A stretch of 64,000 nt of DNA from Coniochaeta sp. PMI_546 (GCA_021432605.1 MU271143.1:2799277-2863276), one strand, 5' to 3'; shown: positions 32,964-45,771, counted from the first letter of the stretch. A program made the numbers and translations. Notes: generated from the letters alone by a model not told the origin.

Positions 32964-33146
32964 TAGCCAGGGACGATCCCCGAATCCTTGGATCCAGAAG
33001 TCTGGTCCATCTTGTCGTCCGTCTTCCTCGTCGAGTGCTACCCGGTTATTGGTATCTGTGGACCTCGTGGAGTTTGGTGTGTATGGTTGCCAGCCGTACT
33101 CTTCGTGATCAACTAGACAAGCCTTGGACCTCCGGTGTCTTCAATC

Positions 33147-34263
33147 ATGCTGTTCCCTTTACTCCTTAGCGGGGCCTCTCTCGCGGCGGCCAAGAGCTGT
33201 TCCTCAAAGCCATTTGACAACTTCGTCACGTTTGGAGACAGCTACACAGACAACGGTCGTCTGGGATACTACATCAACAACAACGGCCAAGCTCCTCCGC
33301 CTGGTGGCTACCAGACCGTCAGCAATGTGACAGCCAGCGGTGGACTCGCTTGGGGGCAGTATGTAGCGCAGTACACCGGCGCCAACTACCGCGACTACGC
33401 TGTCAGTGGAGCTACCTGCTCCAACGAGATAATATCTCGGGAATTCTCTGCCATCCACAAGCCATTCCCCTCGGTCATCGACGACGAGATCCCTTCTTTC
33501 AAGGCAGATGTTGCTTTCAAGACCCTTTACCCTGATAGGACTGCAGAAAACACCGTCTACGCCCTCTGGATCGGGACCAACGATTTGGGCTATGGCGGCT
33601 TCCTGAGCGACTCGCAAGCGCCCGGCACGACCATCTCCGACTACGTTGACTGCGTCTGGAGCGTCTACGACAACATTTACCAGGCCGGTGGGCGGCGGTT
33701 TGTCCTCCTGAACCTCGCACCGCTCGAGCTTGCGCCTCTGTACGCTCCCTTGTCCGCGGGAGGCATCGGCGACAGCCAGTTCTGGGCCAACAAGACTCAC
33801 TACAACATCACGGAGTACAGCCAGAAGATGAAGGAGTACACGACCAATGTCAACACCATCTTCGATTACGGGGTGCCTTTCCAGACCGTGGTCAAGTCGC
33901 GGTGGCCTGGAGCGAGCTTTGACATCTTCAACGTCCATAAGCTGCTGGTGGATATCTACAATAACCCGTCCCAATACCTGGATGCTCCGGCCATCTCCAA
34001 GGGCTTTTATCACCACTGCGACCCTGTCACTACCTCCAACTGCCAGGATCTCACTGCCCAAGGACCCCTCAGCGCCTTTATGTGGTATGATGAGCTGCAT
34101 CCGTCGACCAAGACTGGTAAGTATATCAACATTCGGTGCCTGGACCGTTGTGAGTCGTAGGAGTTGTAAAGTTGCTAACTGGCTGGCAGACTCCATTATC
34201 GCGGAGAAGTTCCTCGATGTGGTGGCTAGAAATTCGACGTATGGTACGCATTACGGTGCATGA
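33147..34263 (+). CDS. Secreted GDSL/CE16-like carbohydrate esterase
   Basis: Predicted extracellular SGNH hydrolase resembling family CE16 acetylesterases that deacetylate hemicellulose fragments. Exon 1 33147-34116, exon 2 34190-34263; the 73-nt intron has donor GTAAGT, branch GCTAAC and acceptor GGCAG, phase 1; predicted 347 residues. The start is the ATG at 33147, giving signal peptide MLFPLLLSGASLAAA. Seen: FGDSYTDNGRLG with the nucleophile Ser near residue 33; the block II region DYAVSGATCSNE; WIGTNDLG (block III Asn); and DELHPSTKTG with the catalytic Asp and His near residue 320. Several NxT/NxS sites fit secretion. Without the splice the frame would stop just after TKTG, so exon 2 (DSIIAEKFLDVV..) is well supported. 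Exact substrate is inferred. Confidence 0.9.
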
Positions 34264-36004
34264 GACGTAAGAAAACTTATGTACAGTATTGGAGCAACCT
34301 GGAAGGTACCCATGCTCCTCGTGGTGAAGGTGAAGTGCGGCAGAACAAGCTAGACTAGTACATGTATGGAGTGTCCTAATACTGATAATAAGACGTACAC
34401 TATGCGATCCCCTACCGAGTAGCGTTCATTGGGAAGACTCTTCCACCCTCTCTATGTTTGGCGGCTTCCATATATGGCGTACACTGGCCAAGAGCGTCAA
34501 GTTCGGTGTTTGGCGTCCGATATGTACGACCAACATCGTTCTGATGCGGTGGAGGAGGTCGATCACAAACCGGGTTCAACGTTTGGATACAAAACATGAG
34601 CTGTGTTGCACGCAGATCTCATGCTACAATCCCTATCAGGCAAGCGACCTTTGACCATCATAGGCTACAGCAAGCAAATAACAAGTAGCCAACCACATAC
34701 AGCCAATTATCACCAATTTTGGTTGTCTGGATGCAAGAACGGGCGCAACTGGAGGCGGTGAGTACGACATGCACCATTCGAGATTGCCCGTCATCGGAAG
34801 GTCCTGCTGCCACAAAACTGTCGCGCTCAGGTCGTCTTCCCTCCTCTTCTACAGTATTGCAACCACGCATATAAGGTAGGCTACCTGCGGTAGGTACCTG
34901 TCTGCGAACCAATAACCAGACTTTGGAGGGGAATCTAGACTGCATCCGAGATAGAGTGCAGTGCATCGTCTGCACTAGCGATCGTCTTTTTGGATTGGTT
35001 TCGGCAAGAGCAACTTAAACCTGGACCTTCCGTTGATTAAACCAGGGACACGGATCTTGGAGGGGCGGCTTCTTTTGGCGGGGCAAAGCTTGATGGTGGG
35101 GTCACCACGCTCTATCTTATCGGGCACTTTTTTTTTCCTGCTCGCACGATCTGTTTTCCTTCTGCATCTCTTCAGAAGAAACGCAATGTTTGAAGAGGTG
35201 TTGCTTCTGTCTTCAGGGGTCATTTCAGTATGGAGGACTTCAAGTGTAACATACAAACAACGGCGTGGCTTCGGAAGGAACATGTCACAACAGCAGAGGT
35301 AACGCAATGCAGGTGGCCCCTCCATTGCTTAGTACCTACACCTAGAAATCGGCCTGCAGGGAGCTCCAACTTTGTGCTTTGCATCCCACCCTCCACAAGG
35401 CACACCCACTGCACAGTAGAGTGTCATCCAATGATCATGTCGCCGGCAGCGGCCGCATCTTTTTGAAAATGTCGGACCCCATGGGAAGAGGGACCGGAGT
35501 CTCCTGCGGTCAAACGTCTCCACCCTCTCCCTCCCTCTCTCTGTCTCTTCTCGATCACCTTTCCTTGGGGGACTTCATTTCCTTTTTCTTCTTATTTTGC
35601 TTTTCTTAATTCTCCTCCGTCAATAACGAATCAAGGTTGCCGGTCTGTCTCTTCTGAACCGGTAGATCCCAGTCAGGAACCAGGTAAAGGGAGGACGGAT
35701 GCGCTGACCTTTAAGCCTTCTCCAAGATTGTCCACATTGTAAGACATGTTCTTGCTTCTTGACTCCCTTGCTGTTGTTTGTCGTGACTTGCTTGCACACC
35801 GTCAGCCTCAGCCTTGACCGGGCGTATCCCTTTCCTAGCTTGGCGTTAATTACCATACCACTGCCAGCCTGCCCCTGGCGGACTTCTTGTCACTTCTACA
35901 TAGTCCTTCCTCCTCTTCCTTGACTTATGTCATACTAACCTCCGGCCCAAGTCTCTCCCCTATAGCTGCCCACACCCGAGCAACGCTCGACCTCCACGCC
36001 CAAG
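34264..36004. other. 1.74-kb interval, MTHFR promoter
   Basis: This holds the 3' flank of the esterase gene and the promoter and 5' UTR of MTHFR. A GTAGGTACCTG motif lies near 34890 and CT-rich tracts at about 35515-35610 and 35900-35960. No gene supported. Confidence 0.4.
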
Positions 36005-37920
36005 ATGCATATCCGCGAGATGCTTGCTGATGCCGAGAGGACCGGTGACCCGTCCTTCTCGTTCGAGTACTTCCCTCCCAAGACCGCCCAGGGTGTCCAG
36101 AACCTCTACGAGCGCATAGAGCGCATGTATAACTTTGGCCCCAAGTTCATCGACATCACATGGGGTGCCGGCGGGCGTATTGCGGAGCTCACATGCGAGA
36201 TGGTCGTCCAGGCACAGACGTATTTCGGCCTAGAAACGTGCATGCACCTCACGTGTACCGACATGGGCGAGGAGAAAGTCAACGATGCGCTACGGAAGGC
36301 CTACAAGGCCGGCTGCACGAACATCCTCGCGCTCAGGGGAGATCCGCCCCGAGAGAAGGAGAAGTGGGTGGCTACGGAGGGTGGCTTCCAGTACGCCCGG
36401 GATCTGGTCCGCCATATCCGCGATACCTACGGCGATCACTTCGATATTGGTGTTGCCGGCTACCCCGAAGGTTGTGACGACAACAAGGACGAAGATCAGC
36501 TTCTAGACCATTTGAAAGAGAAGGTTGACATGGGCGCTACTTTCATCGTGACCCAGATGTTCTACGATGTGGATAACTTCCTTCGATGGGTGGACAAGGT
36601 GCGCGCAAAGGGCATAAATGTGCCCATCGTACCAGGTATCATGCCCATAGCGACCTACGCCAGCTTCATCCGCCGTGCAAATCACATGAAGTGCAAGATC
36701 CCCGAGGACTGGATGACCAGGCTGAATCCGGTCAAGAACGACGATGTTGCTGTTAGAGAGATCGGCAAGGTCCTGGTCGCCGAAATGTGCCGCAAGATAC
36801 TCGCTGCCGGTATTCGCCATCTACACTTCTACACCATGAACCTAGCTCAGGCCACCCGCATGCTTCTCGAGGAGCTCGACTGGATGCCCTCGGCCAACCG
36901 TCCCCGCAAGCAGGCACTACCCTGGAAACAGTCTCTCGGACTCGGTCGTCGCGAGGAAGACGTGCGCCCGATCTTCTGGCGCAACCGGAACAAGTCCTAC
37001 GTCCTGCGGACACAAGATTGGGACGAGTTCCCCAACGGCCGCTGGGGTGACTCTAGGTCACCCGCTTTCGGTGAGCTGGATGCATATGGCATCGGCTTGA
37101 CGGGAACCAACGAAGAGAACCGCAAGAAGTGGGGTGAACCTAGGTCCCTCAACGACATTGCGGCGATGTTCGTCAAATACCTCGAGAAGAAGATCGACGC
37201 ACTCCCATGGAGCGAGTCGCCTCTCACCAGCGAAGCCGATTCGATCAAGGAGGACCTCATCGCCCTCAACAAGCGCGGTTTCCTCACTATCAACTCGCAA
37301 CCTGCCGTCAATGGAGTCAAGTCATCACACCCAATCCACGGCTGGGGCCCACCGAACGGTTACGTCTATCAGAAGGCTTACATCGAACTTCTGGTCCACC
37401 CGGACGTATTCCCCGAGATGGTCCGCCGTATCGAGCAGAACCCAGACTTGACCTACTATGCCGTCAAGAGGGAGGGCGATTTCACCACGAACGCACCGAA
37501 CGAAGGACCTAACGCTGTCACCTGGGGTGTCTTCCCGGGCAAAGAGATTGTGCAGCCAACTATCGTCGAGAGTATAAGTTTCCTCGCCTGGAAGGACGAG
37601 GCTTTCCAACTCGGTACTGACTGGGCGCGCTGCTACGAGGCGAATACCCCTAGTCGACTGCTGCTTGAGGATATGATGGAGCACTGGTACTTGGTTAACA
37701 TTGGTGAGTGCCAATGATTCTGATTTTATGGCTAAAAGGCATGAGCTAACGAGCCGCTACAGTAAACAACGATTTCCACCAACCACGCACCATCTTCGAG
37801 GTTCTGGACGGCTTGACAGTCCCGAACCTTGACGTGGTGCCTCAGCCTGAGGCCGAGACGAACGGTGTTCATCACACCGAACCCACCACCGCTGCCGAGG
37901 CTTCTTCCTCCTCCGCATAG
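36005..37920 (+). CDS. MET13: Methylenetetrahydrofolate reductase
   Basis: Reduces 5,10-methylene-THF to 5-methyl-THF, supplying methionine synthesis; FAD enzyme of the cytosol. Exon 1 36005-37703, exon 2 37763-37920; the 59-nt intron has donor GTGAGT, branch GCTAAC, phase 1 (..WYLVNIVNNDFHQ..); predicted 618 residues, the usual length for eukaryotic MTHFR. Catalytic TIM barrel in residues ~15-300: FSFEYFPPKTAQG, FIDITWGAGG, ETCMHLTCTDM, NILALRGDPP, FDIGVAGYPEG, FIVTQMFYD, PGIMPI and HLHFYTMNL. The C-terminal SAM-binding regulatory domain follows a linker (RPRKQALPWK): WDEFPNGRWGDSRSPAFGEL, SLNDIAAMFVKYLEKK, GYVYQKAYIELL. It matches the MET13 type better than the MET12 type (GVQNLYERIERMY; HFYTMNL). 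The last ~25 residues are an A/E/S-rich tail. Confidence 0.95.
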
Positions 37921-38896
37921 AGAGTCTCGAAGTAACGGGGGGAAAACATTCAACAAATCGACATATAAAGTTCAGCATGTCACATTCAACATAATAATCA
38001 TAACAGGCAACAAAACCCAGCTCGGAAAACAAAGGCAGGCAAGAAGAGCATCGACTGTGGCGTTCTTTTTTCCCATTTCCCTTCCACGAACGGCTCGAGA
38101 CTCGGGCAGAAAAACCGGAAGCATAACGCATGAATTGACGACCTGGTTAGGGAACTGATTTTTCAACAAAAAGGGAAAGGGGGGAGTAGCAAAACTTGGG
38201 GGGGCTTCAACATCATTAAATGGCCAATGGCTTTGGCCGGGGTGAAACGGGGGCAAAAGGATGATTGCATCGGTGCATACCATATCTCAACGATACCCCG
38301 TGGGAAGGAAAAAAGCAGTCCAAGTGACTTGCATTCCGCTTTTTGAATTTTTTCTCTCTCTCTTCTCTTTCTGTCTTTGGGGGGCGGTTGGGCGGGAGCT
38401 CTGGAGTTGGCGTTCGGGCATTCCCTCAACGAGGATACCTGCCAGGTGCTTTTGCATTTTTATATTACTAGGCGTAGCCTTACAGATTACTGATAGTTGG
38501 TCCGTGGACGAGGATATGGGAAACGTGGAGGGAACAACCAGCCCAGTCAACCTGGGCTCAGGAAGGGGAAGCACAGGCGAAAGACGCGTAGGACGGATTG
38601 GGAGTGAGGAGTAGGTTGGCGTGGATAACAAAACAGGCGAATTTGGGCGCACGTTCGTGCCCTCTTTTCCCATCCTCGGTCCATTCGCAAGCACAATTGA
38701 CTCTTCATGACCGTTCTCGCTGTGATCCAGAAGGCTGCAAGGTTTCTTTCCGATCCGTAAGCTTTTCCCTCGTCCAATGGCCATCTCCCAAGGCATACAA
38801 TACATGGAGGCAATTCTATACTCTACAAAGCACGCTCCCTCAGCTCAGGGACCGTGACTACTGCTCCTCTTCCCGAGATCAAACCCCCTGGGCCAA
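37921..38896. other. 0.98-kb convergent 3' interval
   Basis: This lies between the 3' ends of MTHFR (+) and the RNA-binding protein gene (-). It includes a T/C-rich tract near 38345-38375. Short frames only; both 3' UTRs are expected here. Confidence 0.4.
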
Positions 38897-41474
38897 TCAA
38901 CCGATATCCCACTGGTCGTCACCGGCAACGTCGTAATCCATCTCCACCTGCTCCTCAGGCTGCTGCTGCTCCTGCATCGCGACGTCCTTATCATCGCGGG
39001 CATCGGGTCTAGCCTGGTCCCTGTGCTCCTCGCCCGCAGCAGCAGCTTTCCCTGCTCGCGCGCCTCCGCCGTTGGCGGCCGGAGAGCTGCCGGCTGTGGA
39101 CGAGCCTGCCTGGTCCGTGACCCAGCTCAGCTCGATCTGGCCGTCGATGCCGGGTATCTGCTTGTTCGGCAGGCCGTAGAAGAACTTCTCCGCCGTCTTC
39201 CTGTCCTTGAACGTGATGGTCGTCGCGGCCGACGTCTCGTGGATGTCCGTGAACTCGCCAATGCCCTGGAAATCACAGTTAGCAACGCGCCTCTCAACCT
39301 CCACCATCAAAAAGAGAGAGAGAGTGACAGAGGAAGGATAGTAGCAAAAAAGACTCACAAATAAAAACTGCTTCAGCTTCTCCCCCTTAACCTCATCCGT
39401 GAAGTCCACCCCCGTCACGGCAACCTTCTTGGGCCGATTATCAATCGAATACGCCGCATAAGCAGCATGCCCGCCGCCCCTCGCAGCCCCTACTCCTCCC
39501 CGACCGCGGTACCCCCCCGCGCCCCGGGGTACGTACCCTCCCCTACCCCTGGGCGCGAACCCACCCCTCCCGCGTCCCCTGTACGCCCCTCTATAACTAA
39601 ACCCGCCCCATGGCTGCTCCTCCTCCGGCACAGCATCGGGATCGATACCCAACTGCTTCGCCTCGGCCTCGAGCGCAGCCAACTGCGCCCGCAGCGCCTC
39701 GCTCTGAGAAGTCGGCGTCTTCTTCATCTTCTCCCCGCCCTCGTCGTGGCCCGAGTCGGACCCCGCCTCCTTCTTGCCCGAGGTCAGCGCCGCGATCCTA
39801 GCGTACAGCCTCTGCCTCTCCGCCTGCTGCTTGGCTAGCAGCTCCTTCTGCTTGCGCTCCAGCTCCTCGCGCTGCCGCTCGATCTCGGCCGCCTTCCGCT
39901 GCTTCTCGACAAAGGCCCTCTGCGCCTCTTCCTGCCTGCGGAGGAAGTCCTCCATGTCGATCTCGGGGGCTGCTGCTGCTGCTCCTGCTGCTGCCGCCGG
40001 CGCGGCCGAGGCGCTGCCTTCCCTGGCGGCGGCGGCGGCAGTGGCTGCGGCGTTCTTGCTGCCTCCGGCGGGGGAGGTTTCCTCGTCCGCGTCCTTGTAC
40101 CAGAAGACCTTGACGAAGCGGTTGTCGAATATGACCTTTGGGCTGCGGTAGGCGGCGTTGGCGGCGTTCCAGGAGTCGAACTTGACGATGGCCAGGTGCT
40201 TGTAGGGCCTCATCGACACCTCGACGATGTTGCCGTACTGCGAGAAGAAGGTCCGCACCTCGTCCTCGCTGAAGTGGTCTTCCGGTATGTTCTCCACTAC
40301 TATCGTCGACTTTGTCTTGTCCAGGACGGGCCCTTCGGCTGAGAAGGCCGCTCTCCGAGTGCCTTTCCGCGGGAATCTCGGCTTGCCGTTGTGTGATGGG
40401 CGCTGGAAGTTGTTGTCTGGTTTGAATGGCTGGTTGGATTGTGCCGTGTTTGGGAGAGGCATTTGGGACAGTAGCATGCCCGCGTTGGACGGGTCGTATT
40501 CTGGAGCATAGTCAGCACAAGCGCAGTGGATTGGAATATAGGAGAAGAGGGGTCCTACCTTCATGACCTGGTGACTGCGGCAGTGGCATCACCGGTGGCA
40601 CGAATATCGAGTCCGTGCCATGCTCAAACATACAGCTGCTGCCCCTGGCACAGTACCCTTTCGTATCGTAATCTCGACACCGCTGCCTCCTCCTCGGCGG
40701 CTGTTTGGAATGCTGCTGCTGCTGCTGCCCCGGTTGTGGAAACGGTGGCAACGGCGGCAGGGGCAAGCCCATGGCCTGCAGCCTCATCATCGCCTCCATG
40801 GGATTGTTTGGGTCGAAGCTGTTCGGATCGAAGGGCTGTTGCGCGCCGGGGGTGGGAGCCCCATACGTCGGTGGAATCTGATAGACGCCCGCGGCAGGGT
40901 AGCCGCCGGTCGCCGAGCCTCCTCGGAAGCCATTCGCGTCGTCCATCCTCCCGCCTCGGCCGCGGCGCGGCTGCTTATACGACCTTGGCTGATTGTTGTA
41001 ATAGTCCGCCGCATCCTGCATCTGCACATCGCCGCGGTCGTGATACGAGCGCTTCCTCGAACCGTTCTGCGTCAGTGGGTCTGAAGGCGCCGGTAGGTCA
41101 TCGTACGGCAAGCCTTGCGGCGGAACAGCAGCGGCGTTGGGTCGCGGTAGCCCTCCGCCGGGCAGATATGACCTGTACTGAATCGCGTTGAACACATCGT
41201 TGACGAAGACGCTGGTATCCTCCTTGAGAAAATCCGGTATCTCGGCTTCGCAGAGCGCCCGCACCTCCTCGACGGTGCCCTCGTGGCGCAGGAGGGCGAG
41301 GACGTATTCGGCTAGGACGTCGGCGTCGGCATCGGAGCTGACCATCACGAATAGGTTAGTATGGCCCATCGGATCAGATCAGAGAGGTAGTGCAGGGGGA
41401 TCAGCATACGTGTTCTCGAGTCGTTTTATAATCCATGCCTTCAGCAGGGACGCATCCTCTTCTGGAAACAACAT
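38897..41474 (-). CDS. RBM26/27-like RNA-binding protein (PWI-like, CCCH, RRM)
   Basis: Predicted nuclear RNA-binding protein related to human RBM26/27 and fission yeast Rmn1, factors tied to nuclear RNA surveillance (MTREC/PAXT). Exons 41474-41410, 41337-40559, 40500-39359, 39265-38897; phases agree; predicted 784 residues. Order: PWI-like N-terminus (LKAWIIKRLENT joined to SDADADVLAEYVLALL); basic RG patches; poly-Gln; one CCCH finger CRDYDTKGYC-x5-C-x3-H near residue 240; first RRM (STIVVENIPEDHF, HLAIVKFDSW); an E/K/Q-rich coiled coil (about residues 450-510); an RGG block (RGRGRGGFAPRGRGG); second RRM-like fold (KKVAVTGVDF .. FKDRKTAEKFFYGL); acidic C-terminus. The exon-2/3 join at phase 1 (..PGHEEYDPSN..) and the exon-3/4 join (..KQFLFGIGEF..) restore both domains. 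Start is the ATG at 41474; the longer frame begins at GTG. Confidence 0.87.
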
Positions 41475-42742
41475 GTTTTGTACGGCGGAAAGCCAGTAAA
41501 ATCCTTCTTTATTTATGCCAGCATGAGAAATTGCGACAAGTGCCGAATAAAGATTGCAGTGATAGAAGCCGTCTGCGAGCACGGGGGGTCGTGGAGAAAT
41601 TCACTACAGTATCTGGGTAGGGAAGCTACCTTACCTGTCGGCGTATTTCCAAAAGTTTGGCTTCAGCCGCTACGGAAGCTGCACCTCCCAGCGCGGAAGG
41701 TATGGATAAGCTCAACGCGCCGGCGCCATGGTGGGCGCTAGACCTAAATGAGAAACTATTTGATTTGATAGTGTTCCCCTTGAACCCCCGCGGATGGTGA
41801 ATTTTGCAGTGCAGGAGCCTGATGACTTCTCTTGGCACGGATATTCGACCATCCTTTTTCTCTCTCTCTCGTCATGAAGCTATCACGGCCTCCAACCGGG
41901 CTTGATGGTTTCTACAGTCCACTTTGCGCATCAAACCTATCACCAAGCCTGTTGGTAGAAGTGCTCAACGCCGCTCACTTGGACACTCAAGCTGGCTGGT
42001 CGGAGCACCAATTTCCGCCCAAGCAAATTACTTTAGTCATTCTAACCTCTTCTCTTGTCGACCTTCAGATGCAGTGGTGACAGACCCTCATCTGATTCCC
42101 GATGAGCGGGTTCGCCACCTTCTCCTGACTTCGTTTGTCAGGTACTGTGCACGGCCAGCTCGATGCCGCGGCTCCTCCTTGAAGTGATGAGTGACGTAGT
42201 GGTCATCAGGTCCTCCACAGGAGGTGAAGGTATTACCGCGATCCTTGCAACATTTCTCCTTCTGCGTAAAGAGTCCTATCGAGGCAATGTTGAAGGGCTC
42301 CCCTGTCGAGAACTAGCTTGCTGCTACGTGACCTTTCTCTCTGAAATATACATGATATTCCGAATACTTACTGCAGTATGCGACGCATTACTAACATCGT
42401 AAAGCAATATGGATGGAGTAAGGTACTGACACCATCTTCACCTACTTTCAACCAACATAGAGCACAACTTGGCACACAGTAAACAATAAAGGTCCGAGAA
42501 CAAATCAGTTTCTACGTTGCTACAACCAGGAACCAAGCCAACCACAGTCGACGGCATCCGTATTGCCTTCAACCATCTATCAAAGCCTTGACTTTTGGCC
42601 TGCCACACCATCCCGACTCTGACGGTGACCCCCGTTTTGCCCTGCCCCAATTGAGTAGAGCGTCATACATCGTGAGAGAAGCGCCGTGATCCTGTAGATC
42701 GGGGCGCGAATAGAGGGTTTGCGTATGCTTGGCAAGAGCCGT
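41475..42742. other. 1.27-kb interval between RBM-like gene and EF-2
   Basis: This contains the promoter of the RNA-binding gene and the 3' UTR of EF-2. Frames of 60-87 codons lack motifs. Nothing else seen. Confidence 0.4.
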
Positions 42743-45700
42743 TTATAGCTTGTCATAGTACTGTTTCCACGTGTTAGTATACTACTATAACCGATAGATC
42801 GGATAGAGTCGAAGCAGAAGAGAGAAAAAAAACTTACGTTGTCGACACCGGGCACCTCGACCTTGATACCCTTGCGCTTACGCATCGTCGTGACGATTTG
42901 GCCGACCTTCGAGGTGGCATCCAGAGGAGAGCCACCGGGGAGGATCTGCCAGTGGTCGAAGATCATTGTGGGGAAGGCCTGTCCAGAGGTGGCCTGGCGC
43001 AGATCGCCGTTGAAGCCGAAAGACTCCATGACGGGGAGGTAAGCCTTGATGGTGAACAGAGGAGTACCAGGGCGCTGCTCCTCCTGGAAGACGTGACCAC
43101 GACGGCGGGTCAGGACACCATAGACACCACCCATGGCAGTCTCGGGCACCTGGATCTCAACCAGGAAGACGGGCTCGAGCAGGCCGGGCTCGGCGAGGAG
43201 CATGGCAGCGTAGAGCACACGACGGGCAGTGGGGATGATCTGACCACCGCCGCGATGGATGGCATCGGCGTGGAGGGTGACATCGAGGATGTTGAAGCGG
43301 ACGGAACGCATGGGCTCCTCAGCGACGGGGCCCTCCCTGGAAGCCCACTGGAACCCGGAGACGACCGAGTCCTTGATTTCGTTCAGGTACTGGACGGCCT
43401 TGGTCTGATCGACCAGCAAGTTGGCACCGTTGGTGTCCGGGCCGAAGGTCCAGATCTTACGGGCGTCAGTGACGTCCCAGCCGAACTCGTCGGCGAGGAC
43501 ACGAGCGCGAGCCTTGAAATCGTCACGGGGCGAAATCCGACCAGCCTCGATGGCCTTGCTGAGCTCCTCGTCCATAGGCTCGGCAACCATGTAGAGACGG
43601 TTGTGCTTGTTGGGAGACTTGGAGAGGGCAGTCATGCTGGACTTGGCACCGACGGTCTCACGGTAGTTGACGACAGGGTCGGAGATGATAAGAGGCACAC
43701 CGGCGTGGTCCTCCTCGAGATCCTTCAAGCAGATCTCGAGATGGAGCTCACCGGCACCAGCAACGACGTGCTCACCGGACTCGGAAGTCGAGGTAAGGAC
43801 GCAGGGGTCGGACTTGGACAGACGCTTGAGACCCTCGACCAGCTTGGGCAGATCCTGGGCGTTCTTGACCTGAACGGAGCGCTGCACAACGGGCGACACG
43901 GAGAACTTCATGACCTTGAGGTTGTGGGCGGTCTCGCTGGTGGTGAGGGTACCGCTCTTGAGCAGGAACTGGTCGATACCGACAAGGCCGACAATGTTTC
44001 CGGCGGGCATATCATCGATAGGCTCGACCTTGCCGCCCATCATGAGCACAGTACGCTGGATAGCCTTGATGAACAGATCCTCCTTCTTTCCAGGGGTGTA
44101 GTTGGGTCCCTGGATGCGGACCTTCAGACCAGACTTGACAGTACCGGCGAAGACACGGCCGAAGGCGTAGAAACGACCCTTGTCGGAGGTCGGCACCATC
44201 TTGGAGACGTAAAGCATGAGAGGTCCCTTGGGGTCGCAGTCACGGATGGCAATGGCAGCCTCGTCGTCGGGGGGGCCCTCGTACAGAGTCTCGACACGGT
44301 ACTTCTGGGCGGTGACGGGCGAGGGAAGGTGGAGAATCATCATCTCCAAAAGACAGTCAGCAGCGGGGAGGAAAGTGCGCATGACAGCCTTGAGGAGCTG
44401 CTTGCCCTCCTTCTCACGATCCTCGACCGAGAGCTTCAGGTTGAGCTTCTCGAGGAGAGTAGCGGTCTCCTCCTTCTTGAAGTTCATGACGGACGAGAAG
44501 ATCTTGAAGATAGGGTCCAGGATGAACTGGTTGAAAGCACGCTCGAGCTGCTGGCCCTCGTAGGTGCCGTTCTTGGTCCACTTCTTGGTCTTAGGGTTGA
44601 AGTAGTTGTCTCCCTGATTTCCTGTTAGCAACTCTGCCGTTCACATGCGAGACTTTTTTATCATGACTTACCCAGAGACGCTCCATCATCTTGTTGCGGT
44701 CGACACCGAACTTCTTGGCATAACGGGTAGCGAACTGACGGATGGTGAAAGCCCATCCGTGGAGACCAGAGCCGAAGGCAACGGTGCCCTTGTAGGGGTA
44801 GACCTGGACATCACCGAGAGCCTTGTCGAAGTAGGTCGAGATGATGACGTTGACGGACTCGATGGTTCTTGAGAAAGACTGGTACAAGTCCTCCTTGGTG
44901 ACCTGGAGCTCGAGCAGAGCACGATCGACCTTGTTGATGATGACAACGGGCTTGATGCGCTCACCAAGAGCCTGACGGAGGACAGTCTCGGTCTGGACGC
45001 ACACACCCTCAACAGTGTCGACGACGACAAGAGCACCGTCGGTGACACGGAGAGCAGCTGTAACCTCAGATGAGAAATCGACGTGACCGGGCGAGTCAAT
45101 CAGGTTGATCAAGAAGTCCTGGCCGTTGGAGGCCTGGCCAACGATGTCCTTGAGATCCTCAGGATCCGGGAGGTTGCCGTACAGCGAGATGGCTGTGGAC
45201 TTGATAGTGATACCACGCTCCTGCTCGTCGGCACGAGTATCTGTGGCACGAGCATCACCAGCTTTACCGGCCGAGATGATACCAGCCTTGGCGAGAAGAG
45301 AGTCGGTCAGGGTGGATTTGCCGTGGTCGACGTGGGCAATGACGGACATGTTCCGAACATTTGTCGGCTTGTCTATTCAAAAGGATAGTCAGTAAAACTG
45401 CTGAGTGGAGCGGTGTATTCCGATCAACGCAAGCTTCGAGTAACCCCGACACCTTCGGCAATGGCGGCTGAGGAGACATCGCCAGCGGACGTCTCCGGAG
45501 CGCAACCCATTCCGAGAGCGACAGAGCTCCTAGCTCGAGAGGCGCATATATATGGACGAACTCACCCATCAAGGCCCGAATCTCGTCGATCGTGAAGCTG
45601 TTGGGCGCACAAAAGTTAGCATCATGGCCGGCGTCATGGAGGAGGGGCTTATCTCCGGGAGGGGTAAGTCGACGAAGACGAGTCTCGCGCAGCGTCCTGA

Positions 45701-45771
45701 AAATGTCCAGTATCGCTGCAAAGACGTCGTCTCCGTCGATGACCGTCAAGAGCAAGGACTTACTTGACCAT
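42743..45771 (-). CDS. EFT2: Translation elongation factor 2
   Basis: GTPase that drives ribosome translocation. Five coding exons: 45771-45764 (8 nt, ATGGTCAA), 45597-45566 (32 nt), 45372-44672, 44613-42838, 42760-42743; predicted 844 residues, the usual fungal length. Spliced N-terminus gives [12 protein letters not shown] then [20 protein letters not shown] (G1). Also seen: [16 protein letters not shown] (G2), DSPGHVDF (G3), NKVDRALLE (G4), the EFG domains, and [19 protein letters not shown] around residue ~700, where His in AIHRGGG is the diphthamide target. The fourth intron precedes a last exon encoding only YYDKL. The first two introns are long for this window (166 and 193 nt). In Neurospora this gene is cot-3. 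A long open frame on the opposite strand (42898-44628) is a codon-bias shadow. Confidence 0.97.

Larger units (their letters stand above)
31686..33146. other. Divergent promoter interval, HIS5 / CE16
   Basis: This 1.46 kb lies between the starts of HIS5 (-) and the esterase gene (+). It holds the GCN4/CPC1 site at 31825 and the hairpin at 32934. A 185-codon frame at 32302-32859 has no motif and is not supported. Confidence 0.45.

Noticed and set aside
33204-34196. 330-codon open frame antisense to the CE16 esterase
   Set aside because: The sense strand carries signal peptide and GDSL motifs; the antisense frame is V/G/R-rich without any domain.
42898-44628. 576-codon open frame antisense to EF-2
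   Set aside because: It lies wholly over the conserved EF-2 exon on the opposite strand, is rich in L/G/E/D/V, and has no motif. Strong codon bias leaves the antisense frame free of stops.
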